Source: JAOTVV01 sp041602035 (lineage in GTDB: Bacteria > Gemmatimonadota > Gemmatimonadetes > Gemmatimonadales > GWC2-71-9). From it: DNA of 64,000 nucleotides. The position numbers and the translations under genes are program-made. The notes beneath the pieces are model-generated. The model searched no databases and was not told the DNA's origin. It saw only the letters and a list, made by a program, of their open reading frames with translations. This document shows positions 28,430 to 39,420 of the stretch, piece by piece; the stretch's first letter is position 1, and every line of letters starts with the position of its first letter. The stretch is taken from positions 124,001-188,000 of the forward strand of contig JBFIHA010000003.1 of the NCBI GenBank assembly GCA_041602035.1. The letters run 5' to 3'.

Positions 28430-28443
28430 TGAATAGATATTCA
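28430..28443. promoter_or_regulatory. Candidate TetR operator over the fadN start point
   Basis: TGAATA-GA-TATTCA is a perfect 6-bp-arm palindrome. Viewed as TGAAT-N4-ATTCA it matches the site at 28278-28291 in arm sequence and spacing. Bound regulator would block promoter clearance. The TGAAT/ATTCA arms resemble the outer arms of the Bacillus FadR box, though that box is longer. Confidence 0.6.
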
Positions 28444-28466
28444 GTTTTCCCGGCTCGGGGGTCCCT

Positions 28467-30869
<2,403 letters not shown>

Positions 30870-30884
30870 CGGAAGGAGAGAGCC

Positions 30885-32069
30885 ATGCGAGAGGTGGTGG
30901 TGACCCTGGCGCTCCGAACACCGGGCGGCCGGGCGAAGAAAGGGACCTTCCGACAGACGCGCCCCGACGATCTCGGCGCCGCGGTGCTCCGCGCGATCCT
31001 CGCGAAGGCCCCCAAGCTCGATCCCGCGCGGATTGACGACGTCATTCTGGGATGCGCGATGCCTGAAGGTGAGCAGGGGCTGAACGTGGGCCGGAACGTG
31101 GTGCTGCTTGCCGGGCTTCCCGACAGCGTCCCCGGCATGACGGTGAACCGGTTCTGCTCCTCCGGGCTGGAGACGATCAATCTCGGTGCGGCCGAAATCG
31201 CCCTCGGGCAGTCGGATGTGGTGATCGCCGGTGGTATCGAGTCGATGACCCTGGTGCCCATGGGTGGGGTCCGCTACCTGCCAAACCCGACGATGGCCGC
31301 CGAGGCACCCGGCACCTATCTGAACATGGGGCTCACCGCCGAACGGCTCGCCGAACGGGACCAGATCACGCGCGAGGCGCAGGACGCGTTTTCGTACCAC
31401 AGCCATATGAAGGCGATCGCGGCCCAGAACAGCGGGAACTTCGATGCCGAGCTGGTGCCCGTGGCGACTGCGGTGAGTGAGTCGGGTCGGAACGGCAAGC
31501 CCGTGGTGCGGGAGGTGGCGTTGGAGCGAGACGAAGGACCGCGGGCCGACACGACGCTCGAGGCGTTGGCGAAGCTCAAGCCGGCGTTCAAGACCGGGGG
31601 GACGGTGACGGCGGGCAATTCCAGCCAGATGACGGACGGCGCCGCCGCCGTGCTGCTCACGACTCCGGAGATCGCCGCCGAGCTGGGGCTCGAGCCATTG
31701 GCCCGGTGGGTGGGCTACGCGGTGGCAGGCGTTCCACCTGAGATCATGGGAATCGGACCCGTCGAAGCGGTACCCAAGGCGCTGAAGCGCCTGGGGCTCA
31801 CGCTCGATGCCATCGACGTCATCGAACTCAATGAAGCGTTCGCTGCGCAGAGCCTGGCCGTGCTCAAGGGCCTCGGCATCGAGGCCGACGACCAGCGAGT
31901 GAATGCCAACGGCGGTGCCATTGCCTTGGGCCACCCGCTGGGGTGCACCGGCGCGAAGCTCACGGCGACGGCGCTGCACGAACTTCGCCGCCGTAAGGGA
32001 CGATATGCGATGGTGACGATGTGTATCGGCACCGGCATGGGTGCCGCCGGCATCTTCGAAGCCATGTGA
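30885..32069 (+). CDS. fadA: Acetyl-CoA acyltransferase (3-ketoacyl-CoA thiolase)
   Basis: 394 residues, the normal thiolase length. The catalytic residues are in place: nucleophile Cys91 (NRFCSSGLE), His350 (ALGHPLGCTG) and the second Cys380 (MCIGTGMG). It cleaves 3-ketoacyl-CoA to acetyl-CoA and a shortened acyl-CoA. GGAAGGAG precedes ATG 30885. It sits between the bifunctional enzyme and the acyl-CoA dehydrogenase, completing the beta-oxidation cycle within one transcript. Confidence 0.95.
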   Translation: MREVVVTLALRTPGGRAKKGTFRQTRPDDLGAAVLRAILAKAPKLDPARIDDVILGCAMPEGEQGLNVGRNVVLLAGLPDSVPGMTVNRFCSSGLETINLGAAEIALGQSDVVIAGGIESMTLVPMGGVRYLPNPTMAAEAPGTYLNMGLTAERLAERDQITREAQDAFSYHSHMKAIAAQNSGNFDAELVPVATAVSESGRNGKPVVREVALERDEGPRADTTLEALAKLKPAFKTGGTVTAGNSSQMTDGAAAVLLTTPEIAAELGLEPLARWVGYAVAGVPPEIMGIGPVEAVPKALKRLGLTLDAIDVIELNEAFAAQSLAVLKGLGIEADDQRVNANGGAIALGHPLGCTGAKLTATALHELRRRKGRYAMVTMCIGTGMGAAGIFEAM

Positions 32070-32084
32070 AGTGAGGAGGACACG

Positions 32085-33875
32085 ATGCCTACCGAAACGA
32101 CCGTGACCACCGGCGGCCAGTTCCTGCTGGAGGACACGACACCCACCGATGTGTTCACGCCCGAGGACTTCGACGAGACACAGCGCATGATTGCGGACAC
32201 GGTTCGCGAGTTCGTGGAGCGAAGCGTCCTGCCGCACCGCGAGGAGCTCGAGTTTCACAAGAAGGTCGAGCTTGGGCCGTCACTGCTCCGTGAGGCGGGC
32301 GAGGTAGGCATTCTGTCGGTGGACATCCCCGAAGCCTACGGAGGTATGGGTGCCGATAAGGCCACCACCATGCTCGTCACCGAGCGCATCGCTTGGTCGG
32401 GCAGCTTCTCGACCACCCACGGCGCCCAGACCGGCATCGGTACGCTTCCCATCCTCTACTTCGGCACCGAGGAACAGAAGGCGAAGTACCTCCCGAATCT
32501 GGCGGCGGGCAAGATCGTCGGCGCCTACGCCTTGAGCGAGCCGGGGTCGGGTTCGGACGCGTTGTCGGCCCGAACCAGTGCCGTGCTCAACAAGGAAAAG
32601 ACGCACTACCTCCTCAACGGCACCAAGCAATACATCACCAACGCCGGGTTCGCCGATGTCTTCATCCTGTTTGCCAAGGTGGACGGCGAGCAGTTTACGG
32701 CGTTCATTGTGGATCGCGATACGCCGGGAATGAGTTTTGGCCCCGAGGAGCGGAAGATGGGAATCCGCGGCTCGTCTACCCGTGCCGTGATTCTGGAGGA
32801 CGCCAAGGTCCCCGTGGACCACGTGGTGGGCGAGATCGGCCGCGGGCACGTGGTGGCGTTCAACATCCTCAACGTGGGCCGATTCAAACTCGGTGCCGGC
32901 ACGTTGGGCGGCTGCAAAGTCACCCTCGAGCACGCCGTACCCTATGTGAAGCAGCGGCATCAATTCGGCCGCCCCCTGAGCGATTTCGGGCTGATCCGGG
33001 CCAAGATCGCCGACATCGCCGCGCGGACCTTCGCGGCCGAATCCATGGTGTATCGGACCGCGGGACTGATGGATCGGGCCATCGCGACGCTCGACCCGAC
33101 CGCGGAGGACTTCCACCGGCAGACGATCGACAAGGTCGAGGAGTTCACGATCGAGTGTTCCATGATCAAGGTCTTCTCGAGCGAGTCGTTGGCGCTCGCC
33201 GCGGAGGAAGGACTCCAGATGCTCGGCGGCTACGGCTTCTGCGAGGACTATCCGCTGGAGCAGATCTACCGTGACGAGCGGATCAACCGGATCTTCGAGG
33301 GCACCAACGAGATCAATCGGATGCTGATCCCAGGGATGATTCTCAAGAAGGCGCTCAAGAAGGAGTTGCCTTTCTTCAGCGCGGCCAAGCAGGTGGCCGA
33401 GGATCTCCTCGGGCCGCCAGCGTTCGAGGAGGCGGGCGAGCCTGGGTTCCTCGAGGAGGAAGCCAAGCTCGTCGCAGCTATGAAGAAGGCATGCGTGGCC
33501 GCCTTGGGCTTCGCCGCCCAGAAGCACGGCGAGCACATCAAGGACCAACAGGAGGTGCTCTCCGACACTGCCGACATGGTGATGGAGACCTACGCCTGTG
33601 AGAGCGGGCTATTGCGGGCGCAGAAACAGGCCGAACGGGGTGGGGAGGACAGTGCCCGCCTCATGGCCGAAATGGTGACCCTCTACGTGCACGACGCTAT
33701 GGATCGCGTGGCCGGATGGGGACGAAACGTACTGGCACAGAGTGCCGAGGGTGACGAACTCCGGACCATGATGGCGGGGCTGCGGCGGCTCGGCAAGCAC
33801 ATGCCGGTGAACCGTGCGAAGCTGCACGATGCCATCGCCGCCCGCATCATCGAAGCCGACGGGTATACCGTGTGA
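32085..33875 (+). CDS. fadE: Acyl-CoA dehydrogenase, long form
   Basis: 596 residues, close to Bacillus FadE and ACAD9/VLCAD-like enzymes rather than the usual 380-residue form. The FAD-binding core is recognisable (AYALSEPGSGSDAL, YITNAGFADVF, QFGRPLSDFGLI), with catalytic Glu405 in IFEGTNEINRM. About 170 additional C-terminal residues form a helical domain typical of the long-chain branch. It introduces the first double bond into acyl-CoA. GAGGAGG precedes the ATG. It ends the fadN-fadA-fadE operon. Electron-transfer flavoprotein genes are not in the window. Confidence 0.94.
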   Translation: MPTETTVTTGGQFLLEDTTPTDVFTPEDFDETQRMIADTVREFVERSVLPHREELEFHKKVELGPSLLREAGEVGILSVDIPEAYGGMGADKATTMLVTERIAWSGSFSTTHGAQTGIGTLPILYFGTEEQKAKYLPNLAAGKIVGAYALSEPGSGSDALSARTSAVLNKEKTHYLLNGTKQYITNAGFADVFILFAKVDGEQFTAFIVDRDTPGMSFGPEERKMGIRGSSTRAVILEDAKVPVDHVVGEIGRGHVVAFNILNVGRFKLGAGTLGGCKVTLEHAVPYVKQRHQFGRPLSDFGLIRAKIADIAARTFAAESMVYRTAGLMDRAIATLDPTAEDFHRQTIDKVEEFTIECSMIKVFSSESLALAAEEGLQMLGGYGFCEDYPLEQIYRDERINRIFEGTNEINRMLIPGMILKKALKKELPFFSAAKQVAEDLLGPPAFEEAGEPGFLEEEAKLVAAMKKACVAALGFAAQKHGEHIKDQQEVLSDTADMVMETYACESGLLRAQKQAERGGEDSARLMAEMVTLYVHDAMDRVAGWGRNVLAQSAEGDELRTMMAGLRRLGKHMPVNRAKLHDAIAARIIEADGYTV

Positions 33876-33900
33876 GCGTTCCGGACCCATGAACGACCAA

Positions 33901-33925
33901 GGGCCGCCTGATCGCCGGGCGGCCC
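33901..33925. terminator. Hairpin after the fad operon
   Basis: GGGCCGCC (33901-33908) pairs with GGCGGCCC (33918-33925) across a nine-base loop, 25 bases after the fadE stop and between convergent genes. No long U-run is present. It probably serves both fadE and the hemerythrin-like gene. Confidence 0.6.
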
Positions 33926-33968
33926 TCGGCGCATCAGGGAGTCGCTGGCGCGCCGTCCGGCCCGGTCC

Positions 33969-34523
33969 CTACGCCGTGATCTCGTTCTCGAGCTTCCGGG
34001 CCAGCGCGAGATACTTCTCGTGGGTCCCCGCCCCGGTTTCTTCCTCCTCGACGCGCTCGATTTCGGCCGTGACCTGGCTGTGCTGCCCTCCGGGGATCAC
34101 CTGAGCGGCCATCGGGAAGAGCACGTTGTCTTCCTTCATGATATGCTCGCGGAGCAGCGCGACGTAGGCCTTGGCTGCCGTGGCCACGTCGGCGCGAGCC
34201 GCCTCGTCCCCCCCTTCCCAGCGTTCGGCTGCGGCGAGCATCGATCGGGTGAACGCCCGGCCCTGTTCATGCTCGGCCAGCATGACCGCGATTGGACCGG
34301 CCTGGGTCGGCATGCCGGCGGACTCCATCGCTTTGAACAGCACACCCTCTTCCTTCTGATGGTGGCAGCCGTCGGCGAAGCCGCGGATGAAGTCGGCTGC
34401 ATCGGCGAAGAACCCGGGCCGTATCGCTGCGCCGCGTCCCGCTCGATTCGCCGCCTTTTCGAGGGCGTCGAGCACCCGCTCGATCACGCGGTGCTCCTGC
34501 ATCAGTATCTCGGTGGCTCGCAT
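33969..34523 (-). CDS. Hemerythrin-like di-iron protein
   Basis: 184 residues from ATG 34523, the second of two adjacent ATGs after AAAGGGG. Four helices carry the usual iron ligands: His11 (MQEHRVIE), His54/55 with Glu58/59 (GCHHQKEEG), His85 (AEHEQGR), and His127 with Glu131 (LREHIMKEDNVLF). Such soluble HHE-domain proteins bind O2 or NO or act in iron and oxidative-stress handling; the exact task is not readable. It is separated from the diguanylate cyclase by 121 bases on the same strand, so co-transcription is possible. Confidence 0.88.
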   Translation of the reverse strand: MRATEILMQEHRVIERVLDALEKAANRAGRGAAIRPGFFADAADFIRGFADGCHHQKEEGVLFKAMESAGMPTQAGPIAVMLAEHEQGRAFTRSMLAAAERWEGGDEAARADVATAAKAYVALLREHIMKEDNVLFPMAAQVIPGGQHSQVTAEIERVEEEETGAGTHEKYLALARKLENEITA

Positions 34524-34644
34524 CATGTCCCCTTTCGCGCTCAATCTCCGGACCGGCGACCTGAAAGGAATGGTGATTGGGCCGTGTCTAAATGCGTCGG
34601 CACATGAGCAACTTGGCGGCCGAGGGTGCGTTTCGGAAGAACGC

Positions 34645-35955
34645 TCAGGATCCGTTCAGGTCGTTGACGTGCGTCACGCGGTTTCGACCCTGCTCCTTCG
34701 AATGATACAGAGCCCGATCGGCTTCGCTGAGCAGTCGAGTGCGCCAGTCATCGGGCGACCCGCGGCCGTCGCGCCCGAATGTGACGGTCGTGGCTCCAAC
34801 GCTCGCCGTGATGGCCCGAAGCGACCATTCGGCCTCGGCAATGGCGGTCCGGAAGCGCTCCCCGAGGTGCTCGGCCCCGGCGTCGTCCGTTTCCGGAAGG
34901 ATGAAGGCGAACTCCTCACCACCGATGCGTGCCACGTAGTCGCTACGGCGCGCCACCTCAGTCAGAATCCGGGACACCGATCGGAGTACGTCGTCGCCCG
35001 CGAGATGTCCGTACTCGTCATTGTAGGACTTGAAGTGATCCACATCGAGGATCATGATCGACATGGGCCGGCCCGTGCGCTTCGCCAACTCCATCTGGAT
35101 GCCCAGCTGATCCAGGAACGCGCGGCGGTTCCACAGGCCGGAAAGGCTATCGGTCGAGGCCATTTCGGACAGCCGCTCGTTCACCTTGGCTAGCTCCTGC
35201 GCCTGCGCCGCGATCATCTGTTCCGCTAGGTGCCGCTCGGTGAGATCCACGATGGCGCCGAGCACATAGATGCCCCCCGGGGTCGGGATGGGGTTGAGGC
35301 CGATCTCGACCGGCACCTCGGTGCCCCCCTTGTGGACCCCCATCAGGTCGCGACGCTCGCCCATGGGTCGGGCCCGCGGATGCATCGCGAACTCCTCACG
35401 GTGCGATCGGTGCGCCTCCCGCTGCGAGGCGGGCACAAGCGACTCGATCGGCTGGCCCAGCAGCTCGTCCCGCTCGTACCCGAACAGGCGCTCCAGGGAG
35501 CGGTTTACCATCGAGATCGATCCCTGTTGATCCACCAATACCATCGCACCCGGCGACGCGTCGATGATCTGCCTGAGGCTATCCCGCTCGCGCTCGAGAT
35601 CCGTGATATCTCGCGCCGAGGCGTACAACAGCCCGTTGGACGGCTCGGCCCGTACCGACCACAGGAGCACGCGGCTCCGATCCTGGACCGAGCGGAGCCG
35701 GCTCGCGAACGTGGTCGGTGAGGTCTCCGGAGATGTCTCGGCGAGTGACTCACGGGTCGCGGCGGTATCGTCGGGATGGACCAGATCCGCGAGCTGTTGC
35801 CCGACCAACTCCGTCCCCGATCGGGCGACCATCCGCTGAAATGCGGGGTTGGCGTGCTTGACCGTGCCGCGGGCGTCCAGCACGCAGCAGGCGTCCGGAG
35901 TCAGCTCGAAGAATTTGGCGAGATCCTGGTTCATGGCAGTCTCGAACGCTGGCAT
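34645..35955 (-). CDS. PAS-PAS-GGDEF diguanylate cyclase
   Basis: 436 residues from ATG 35955 (a TTG at 35970 extends the frame). Two PAS domains at about 10-120 and 125-245 precede a GGDEF domain with an intact active site GGEEF (345-349) and an inhibitory site RRSD (336-339) five residues before it. It should make cyclic di-GMP from GTP with product inhibition. No membrane helix or EAL domain is present, so sensing is cytoplasmic. PAS ligands cannot be told; no haem or flavin motif stands out. Confidence 0.92.
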   Translation of the reverse strand: MPAFETAMNQDLAKFFELTPDACCVLDARGTVKHANPAFQRMVARSGTELVGQQLADLVHPDDTAATRESLAETSPETSPTTFASRLRSVQDRSRVLLWSVRAEPSNGLLYASARDITDLERERDSLRQIIDASPGAMVLVDQQGSISMVNRSLERLFGYERDELLGQPIESLVPASQREAHRSHREEFAMHPRARPMGERRDLMGVHKGGTEVPVEIGLNPIPTPGGIYVLGAIVDLTERHLAEQMIAAQAQELAKVNERLSEMASTDSLSGLWNRRAFLDQLGIQMELAKRTGRPMSIMILDVDHFKSYNDEYGHLAGDDVLRSVSRILTEVARRSDYVARIGGEEFAFILPETDDAGAEHLGERFRTAIAEAEWSLRAITASVGATTVTFGRDGRGSPDDWRTRLLSEADRALYHSKEQGRNRVTHVNDLNGS

Positions 35956-36125
35956 GCTGATTCCCGACAACCTCGGTCCCCGTCATACGATACGTAGGCC
36001 GAGCCGCTTGAAGGGGGCGTGAAGAATCCGTGAACGCAGGGCTCCTTGTCGCTCGACGCTGTGGGACCCATCGTAATATCGACGGAAGGACCGGGTCCGC
36101 GGCGGCATCGCGGCGGGAGGGAATG

Positions 36126-36959
36126 ATGATGGCTCGACGGCGCAGCACGTCGTTCGCTCTGGTGGTGTGGTTGACACTCGCAGGGCCCGCGGTCGCGCAG
36201 ACCGTCGTCGATCCGTCGGTGCGACATCTGGAGTTTGAGCACCTCCGAATGCTTCTGTTTCCGGATCCGGCGAGCGGCGTGTACCTGTGGGCGGCGTGGT
36301 GGAACATCGAAGAACCAGGCGACTACATCGGACGATTCGACCCGGCCGAACTAGGACCGTGGCTCGAGCGTGCCCGCCGCGTCGTGAACGCTCCCGACCC
36401 GGAGCGGCGTGATACGACCTCCATGTTGAGCAGCGGGACCGTGAGAGACATCGATCACGGAGACATGTATCTCCTGCGTTACCGGGACGGGCGACGGTGG
36501 GAAGGCGGTACCGTGCTCGTCCTGCGGGGGACACCGAGCACGCTGCCAATGGCGATTGAGCTGTCGCTGCGACATACCAGACAGATCCTCGACATACTCG
36601 CGGAGATTGCCAGCGAGACGTCCTGGCAGCCCGAGCTCCGCGAATGGTTGGTGCATGCGAACCCTGCGGTGCCCCCGTCGCAACCCAAGCCGCATCCCGA
36701 CAACCCCAGCGTCCACTATCCAACGGTGCTCCTCCCGCGAAACGTGCAGGGAGACGTCTGGTATACCTACGTGCTCGACCACGAGGGTCGTCCGGAGGTG
36801 GACGGTGTGCGGGTGCTGATGTCGGATCACGAGCTGTTCACCCGCGCCTGCCTCGATATCCTACCGCGGCAACGGTTCGAGCCAGCCACGCGGAACGGTC
36901 GGCCCGTCCTGGTTCGGATGTTCCACCGCGCCGGGTTTCGGCTCACGCGGTTCGAGTAG
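36126..36959 (+). CDS. Secreted protein with TonB-C-like domain
   Basis: 277 residues from ATG 36126; three ATGs occur in a row (36123, 36126, 36129) after GGGAGG, and the middle one has the best spacing. A signal peptide ends near AVAQT. The last 90 residues resemble the TonB C-terminal domain (VQGDVWYTYVLDHEGRPEVDGVRVL, then LFTRACLDILPRQRFEPATRNGRPV). A true energy transducer has a membrane anchor and proline-rich spacer; this one has a cleavable signal and no spacer, so it is a periplasmic protein that has borrowed the fold. Function unknown. Confidence 0.7.
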   Translation: MMARRRSTSFALVVWLTLAGPAVAQTVVDPSVRHLEFEHLRMLLFPDPASGVYLWAAWWNIEEPGDYIGRFDPAELGPWLERARRVVNAPDPERRDTTSMLSSGTVRDIDHGDMYLLRYRDGRRWEGGTVLVLRGTPSTLPMAIELSLRHTRQILDILAEIASETSWQPELREWLVHANPAVPPSQPKPHPDNPSVHYPTVLLPRNVQGDVWYTYVLDHEGRPEVDGVRVLMSDHELFTRACLDILPRQRFEPATRNGRPVLVRMFHRAGFRLTRFE

Positions 36960-37163
36960 CGGAGCGGCCCGGGCGTCCGGACCAAGGCTACCCGATCCCG
37001 AGGCCGCCCCTTGCGGCTGGAGTCCCGAACCCGGCAGTTTTCGCCGTCCGCATCCATCCGTGGCTGCTCAGCTCCAACGCCAGCGTTCCCCGGAGGACGA
37101 TGTCCACCGCCTTCCGTCCCAACCCGTGACTCTACGCGGCACCGCATCGATCGAGGAGGCCCG

Positions 37164-39404
37164 GTGACCGCCCCGGCGGCTGCGCCGCGTGCGTCCGCGG
37201 GCCATGGATTCGGCACGGCGCCCGTATTCCTCGCCAGTATCAGCACGATTCTCGGTGCGATCCTGTTTCTGCGCTTTGGGTACGCGGTCGGACATGCCGG
37301 CCTGCTCGGCGTGCTGCTCATCATTCTGCTCGGACACCTCGTCACGATTCCTACCGCGCTCGCGATCGCGGAGATCGCCACCAACCGGCGGGTGGAGGGC
37401 GGCGGCGAGTACTTCATCATCTCTCGGTCGTTCGGGACCACCATTGGCGGCGCCATCGGGATCTCGCTGTACCTGTCGCAAGCGATCTCGGTGGCGTTCT
37501 ACATGATCGCCTTTGCCGAGGCCTTTCGTCCCCTGGCGCGCTACATGGAGGCCGTGCTCCCGTTCGGGTTCGACCCGCGCCTTGTCTCGGTACCGGCAAC
37601 CGTGGGCCTCGCCGCCCTCATGCTCACCCGCGGTGCCAACATTGGGGTAAAGGCGCTGTGGCTCGTCGTGGCGATCCTTGCTGTCTCGCTGCTGATGTTC
37701 TTCCTCGGTGGGCCGCCGGAGGGCCTGGATGTGGGCGAGCCCGGCTTGTTCGACCGGGTGGCGGGGAACGATCGGTTCATGCTCGTGTTCGCCATCGTGT
37801 TCCCGGCGTTCACGGGCATGACGGCGGGCGTGGGCCTTTCCGGAGATCTGACCAATCCCGGGAAGTCGATTCCGCTGGGTGTGTTGTCGGCAACGCTCAC
37901 GGGCGCCATCATGTACGTGCTCATCTCGGTGAAGCTCACGGCGTCGGCAACCCCGGAACTCTTGGCGCAGGATCAGTTCGCCATGGCGCGCATCGCCGTG
38001 TGGGGTCCGATCATCCCCGTCGGCTTGGCCTGCGCCACGCTGTCGTCCGCCATCGGCTCCATTCTCGTCGCACCCCGAACCTTGCAGGCGATCGCCGCGG
38101 ATGGTATCGCGCCGGTGCGACGGGCCAATGGCTTCCTCGCTCGGGGCCGCGGCGAGGCCAACGAACCCTGGAACGCGACGCTCGTCACCTCCGCCATCGC
38201 CCTCGTGATGGTGGCAGCAGGGGATGTCGACATCGTGGCCCGCATCATCTCCATGTTCTTCATGGTGACCTACGGGTCGCTGTGCGCCATCAGCTTCCTG
38301 GAGCATTTCGCCGCACGCCCCAGCTATCGACCGGCATTCCGCTCCCGCTGGTACCTGAGCCTGTTAGGCTCGGTCATGAGCGTGTTCCTGATGTTCCAGA
38401 TGGAGCCGTTCTACGCCCTCCTGGCCATCCTCACGATGGTGGGCATCTACTACATGCTCCGGGCCGGCCGGGGAACGGACGATCTCGCTGCGATCTTCAA
38501 AGGTGTGATGACGCAGGTGTCTCGCTATTTCCAGACACGCCTTCAGGCCAGTACGCTGCGGCACGAGGGCGACGAGTGGCGACCGAGCATCATCATGGTG
38601 AACGGCCGCACCTTCGACCGGACCGCGCCGCAGCAACTGTTGGCTTGGCTGTGTCATCGCTACGGGGTTGGGACCTACCTGCACTACATCCGCGGGCATC
38701 TGGACCCGGAGAAGTTCAAGGAGAGCCGTCGGCTGCAGGCCCGCCTCATCAAGATGATGCGAGCGCGGGGCAGCGCGATCTACGTGGATACCATGATCTC
38801 GCCATCGATGCGGTCGGCCCTGGGCCAGGCCCTGCAATTCCCCGGCGTCTCGGGGGCCGAGAACAACTGCATCCTGATGGAGTTCACCCGTGACGACGAG
38901 GAGGACGTGCTGCGGGAGGTGGTCGAGGCGAGCTACATGGCGAGCGCAGCTCGGGTCAGCAGCCTCGTGCTCCGCCACGGGCCGCACTTCTTCGGCGATC
39001 GAGCCAAGATCCACATCTGGCTCACGTGGCACGACTACCGCAACGCCAACCTGATGATCCTGCTGTCATACATCCTGCTCGGGCATCCGGACTGGAAGCG
39101 GGGCAGCATCCGGATCTTTGCGGCGTTCCCGCGTGGCGAGGTGCAGGAGCAGCGCACGCGTCTCCAGGAGATGGTGACGTCAGGCCGCCTGCCGATCAGC
39201 ACCAAGAACCTCCAGGTGATCGGCACCGATGAGAAATCCGACTTTGCTCAGCTCGTACAGAGTCGCTCGGCGGGCGCCGATCTTGTCATCTTCGGCTTCA
39301 CGCAGGCTCGTCTCAAAGAAAAGGGTGCGGAGCTATTCCACCGCCACGAGATGCTTTCCGACGTGCTGTTCGTCTGTGCCGAGGAGCGCGTGGTGATCGA
39401 ATGA
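37164..39404 (+). CDS. SLC12-like cation-chloride cotransporter
   Basis: 746 residues from GTG 37164, with GAGGAGG four bases upstream; the frame is open to 37011. About 12 hydrophobic helices (residues 15-440) belong to the APC superfamily. The first has the broken-helix STILGAILFLRFGYAVGHAG typical of Na-K-Cl/K-Cl cotransporters, and FPAFTGMTAGVGLSGDL is likewise family-like. A 300-residue cytoplasmic C-terminal domain follows (PQQLLAWLCHRYGVGTYLHY, DYRNANLMILLSYILLGHPDW), as in eukaryotic SLC12. Coupling ions cannot be assigned by eye. Confidence 0.88.
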   Translation: MTAPAAAPRASAGHGFGTAPVFLASISTILGAILFLRFGYAVGHAGLLGVLLIILLGHLVTIPTALAIAEIATNRRVEGGGEYFIISRSFGTTIGGAIGISLYLSQAISVAFYMIAFAEAFRPLARYMEAVLPFGFDPRLVSVPATVGLAALMLTRGANIGVKALWLVVAILAVSLLMFFLGGPPEGLDVGEPGLFDRVAGNDRFMLVFAIVFPAFTGMTAGVGLSGDLTNPGKSIPLGVLSATLTGAIMYVLISVKLTASATPELLAQDQFAMARIAVWGPIIPVGLACATLSSAIGSILVAPRTLQAIAADGIAPVRRANGFLARGRGEANEPWNATLVTSAIALVMVAAGDVDIVARIISMFFMVTYGSLCAISFLEHFAARPSYRPAFRSRWYLSLLGSVMSVFLMFQMEPFYALLAILTMVGIYYMLRAGRGTDDLAAIFKGVMTQVSRYFQTRLQASTLRHEGDEWRPSIIMVNGRTFDRTAPQQLLAWLCHRYGVGTYLHYIRGHLDPEKFKESRRLQARLIKMMRARGSAIYVDTMISPSMRSALGQALQFPGVSGAENNCILMEFTRDDEEDVLREVVEASYMASAARVSSLVLRHGPHFFGDRAKIHIWLTWHDYRNANLMILLSYILLGHPDWKRGSIRIFAAFPRGEVQEQRTRLQEMVTSGRLPISTKNLQVIGTDEKSDFAQLVQSRSAGADLVIFGFTQARLKEKGAELFHRHEMLSDVLFVCAEERVVIE

Positions 39405-39420
39405 GAGCGGTCGCGGAGAG

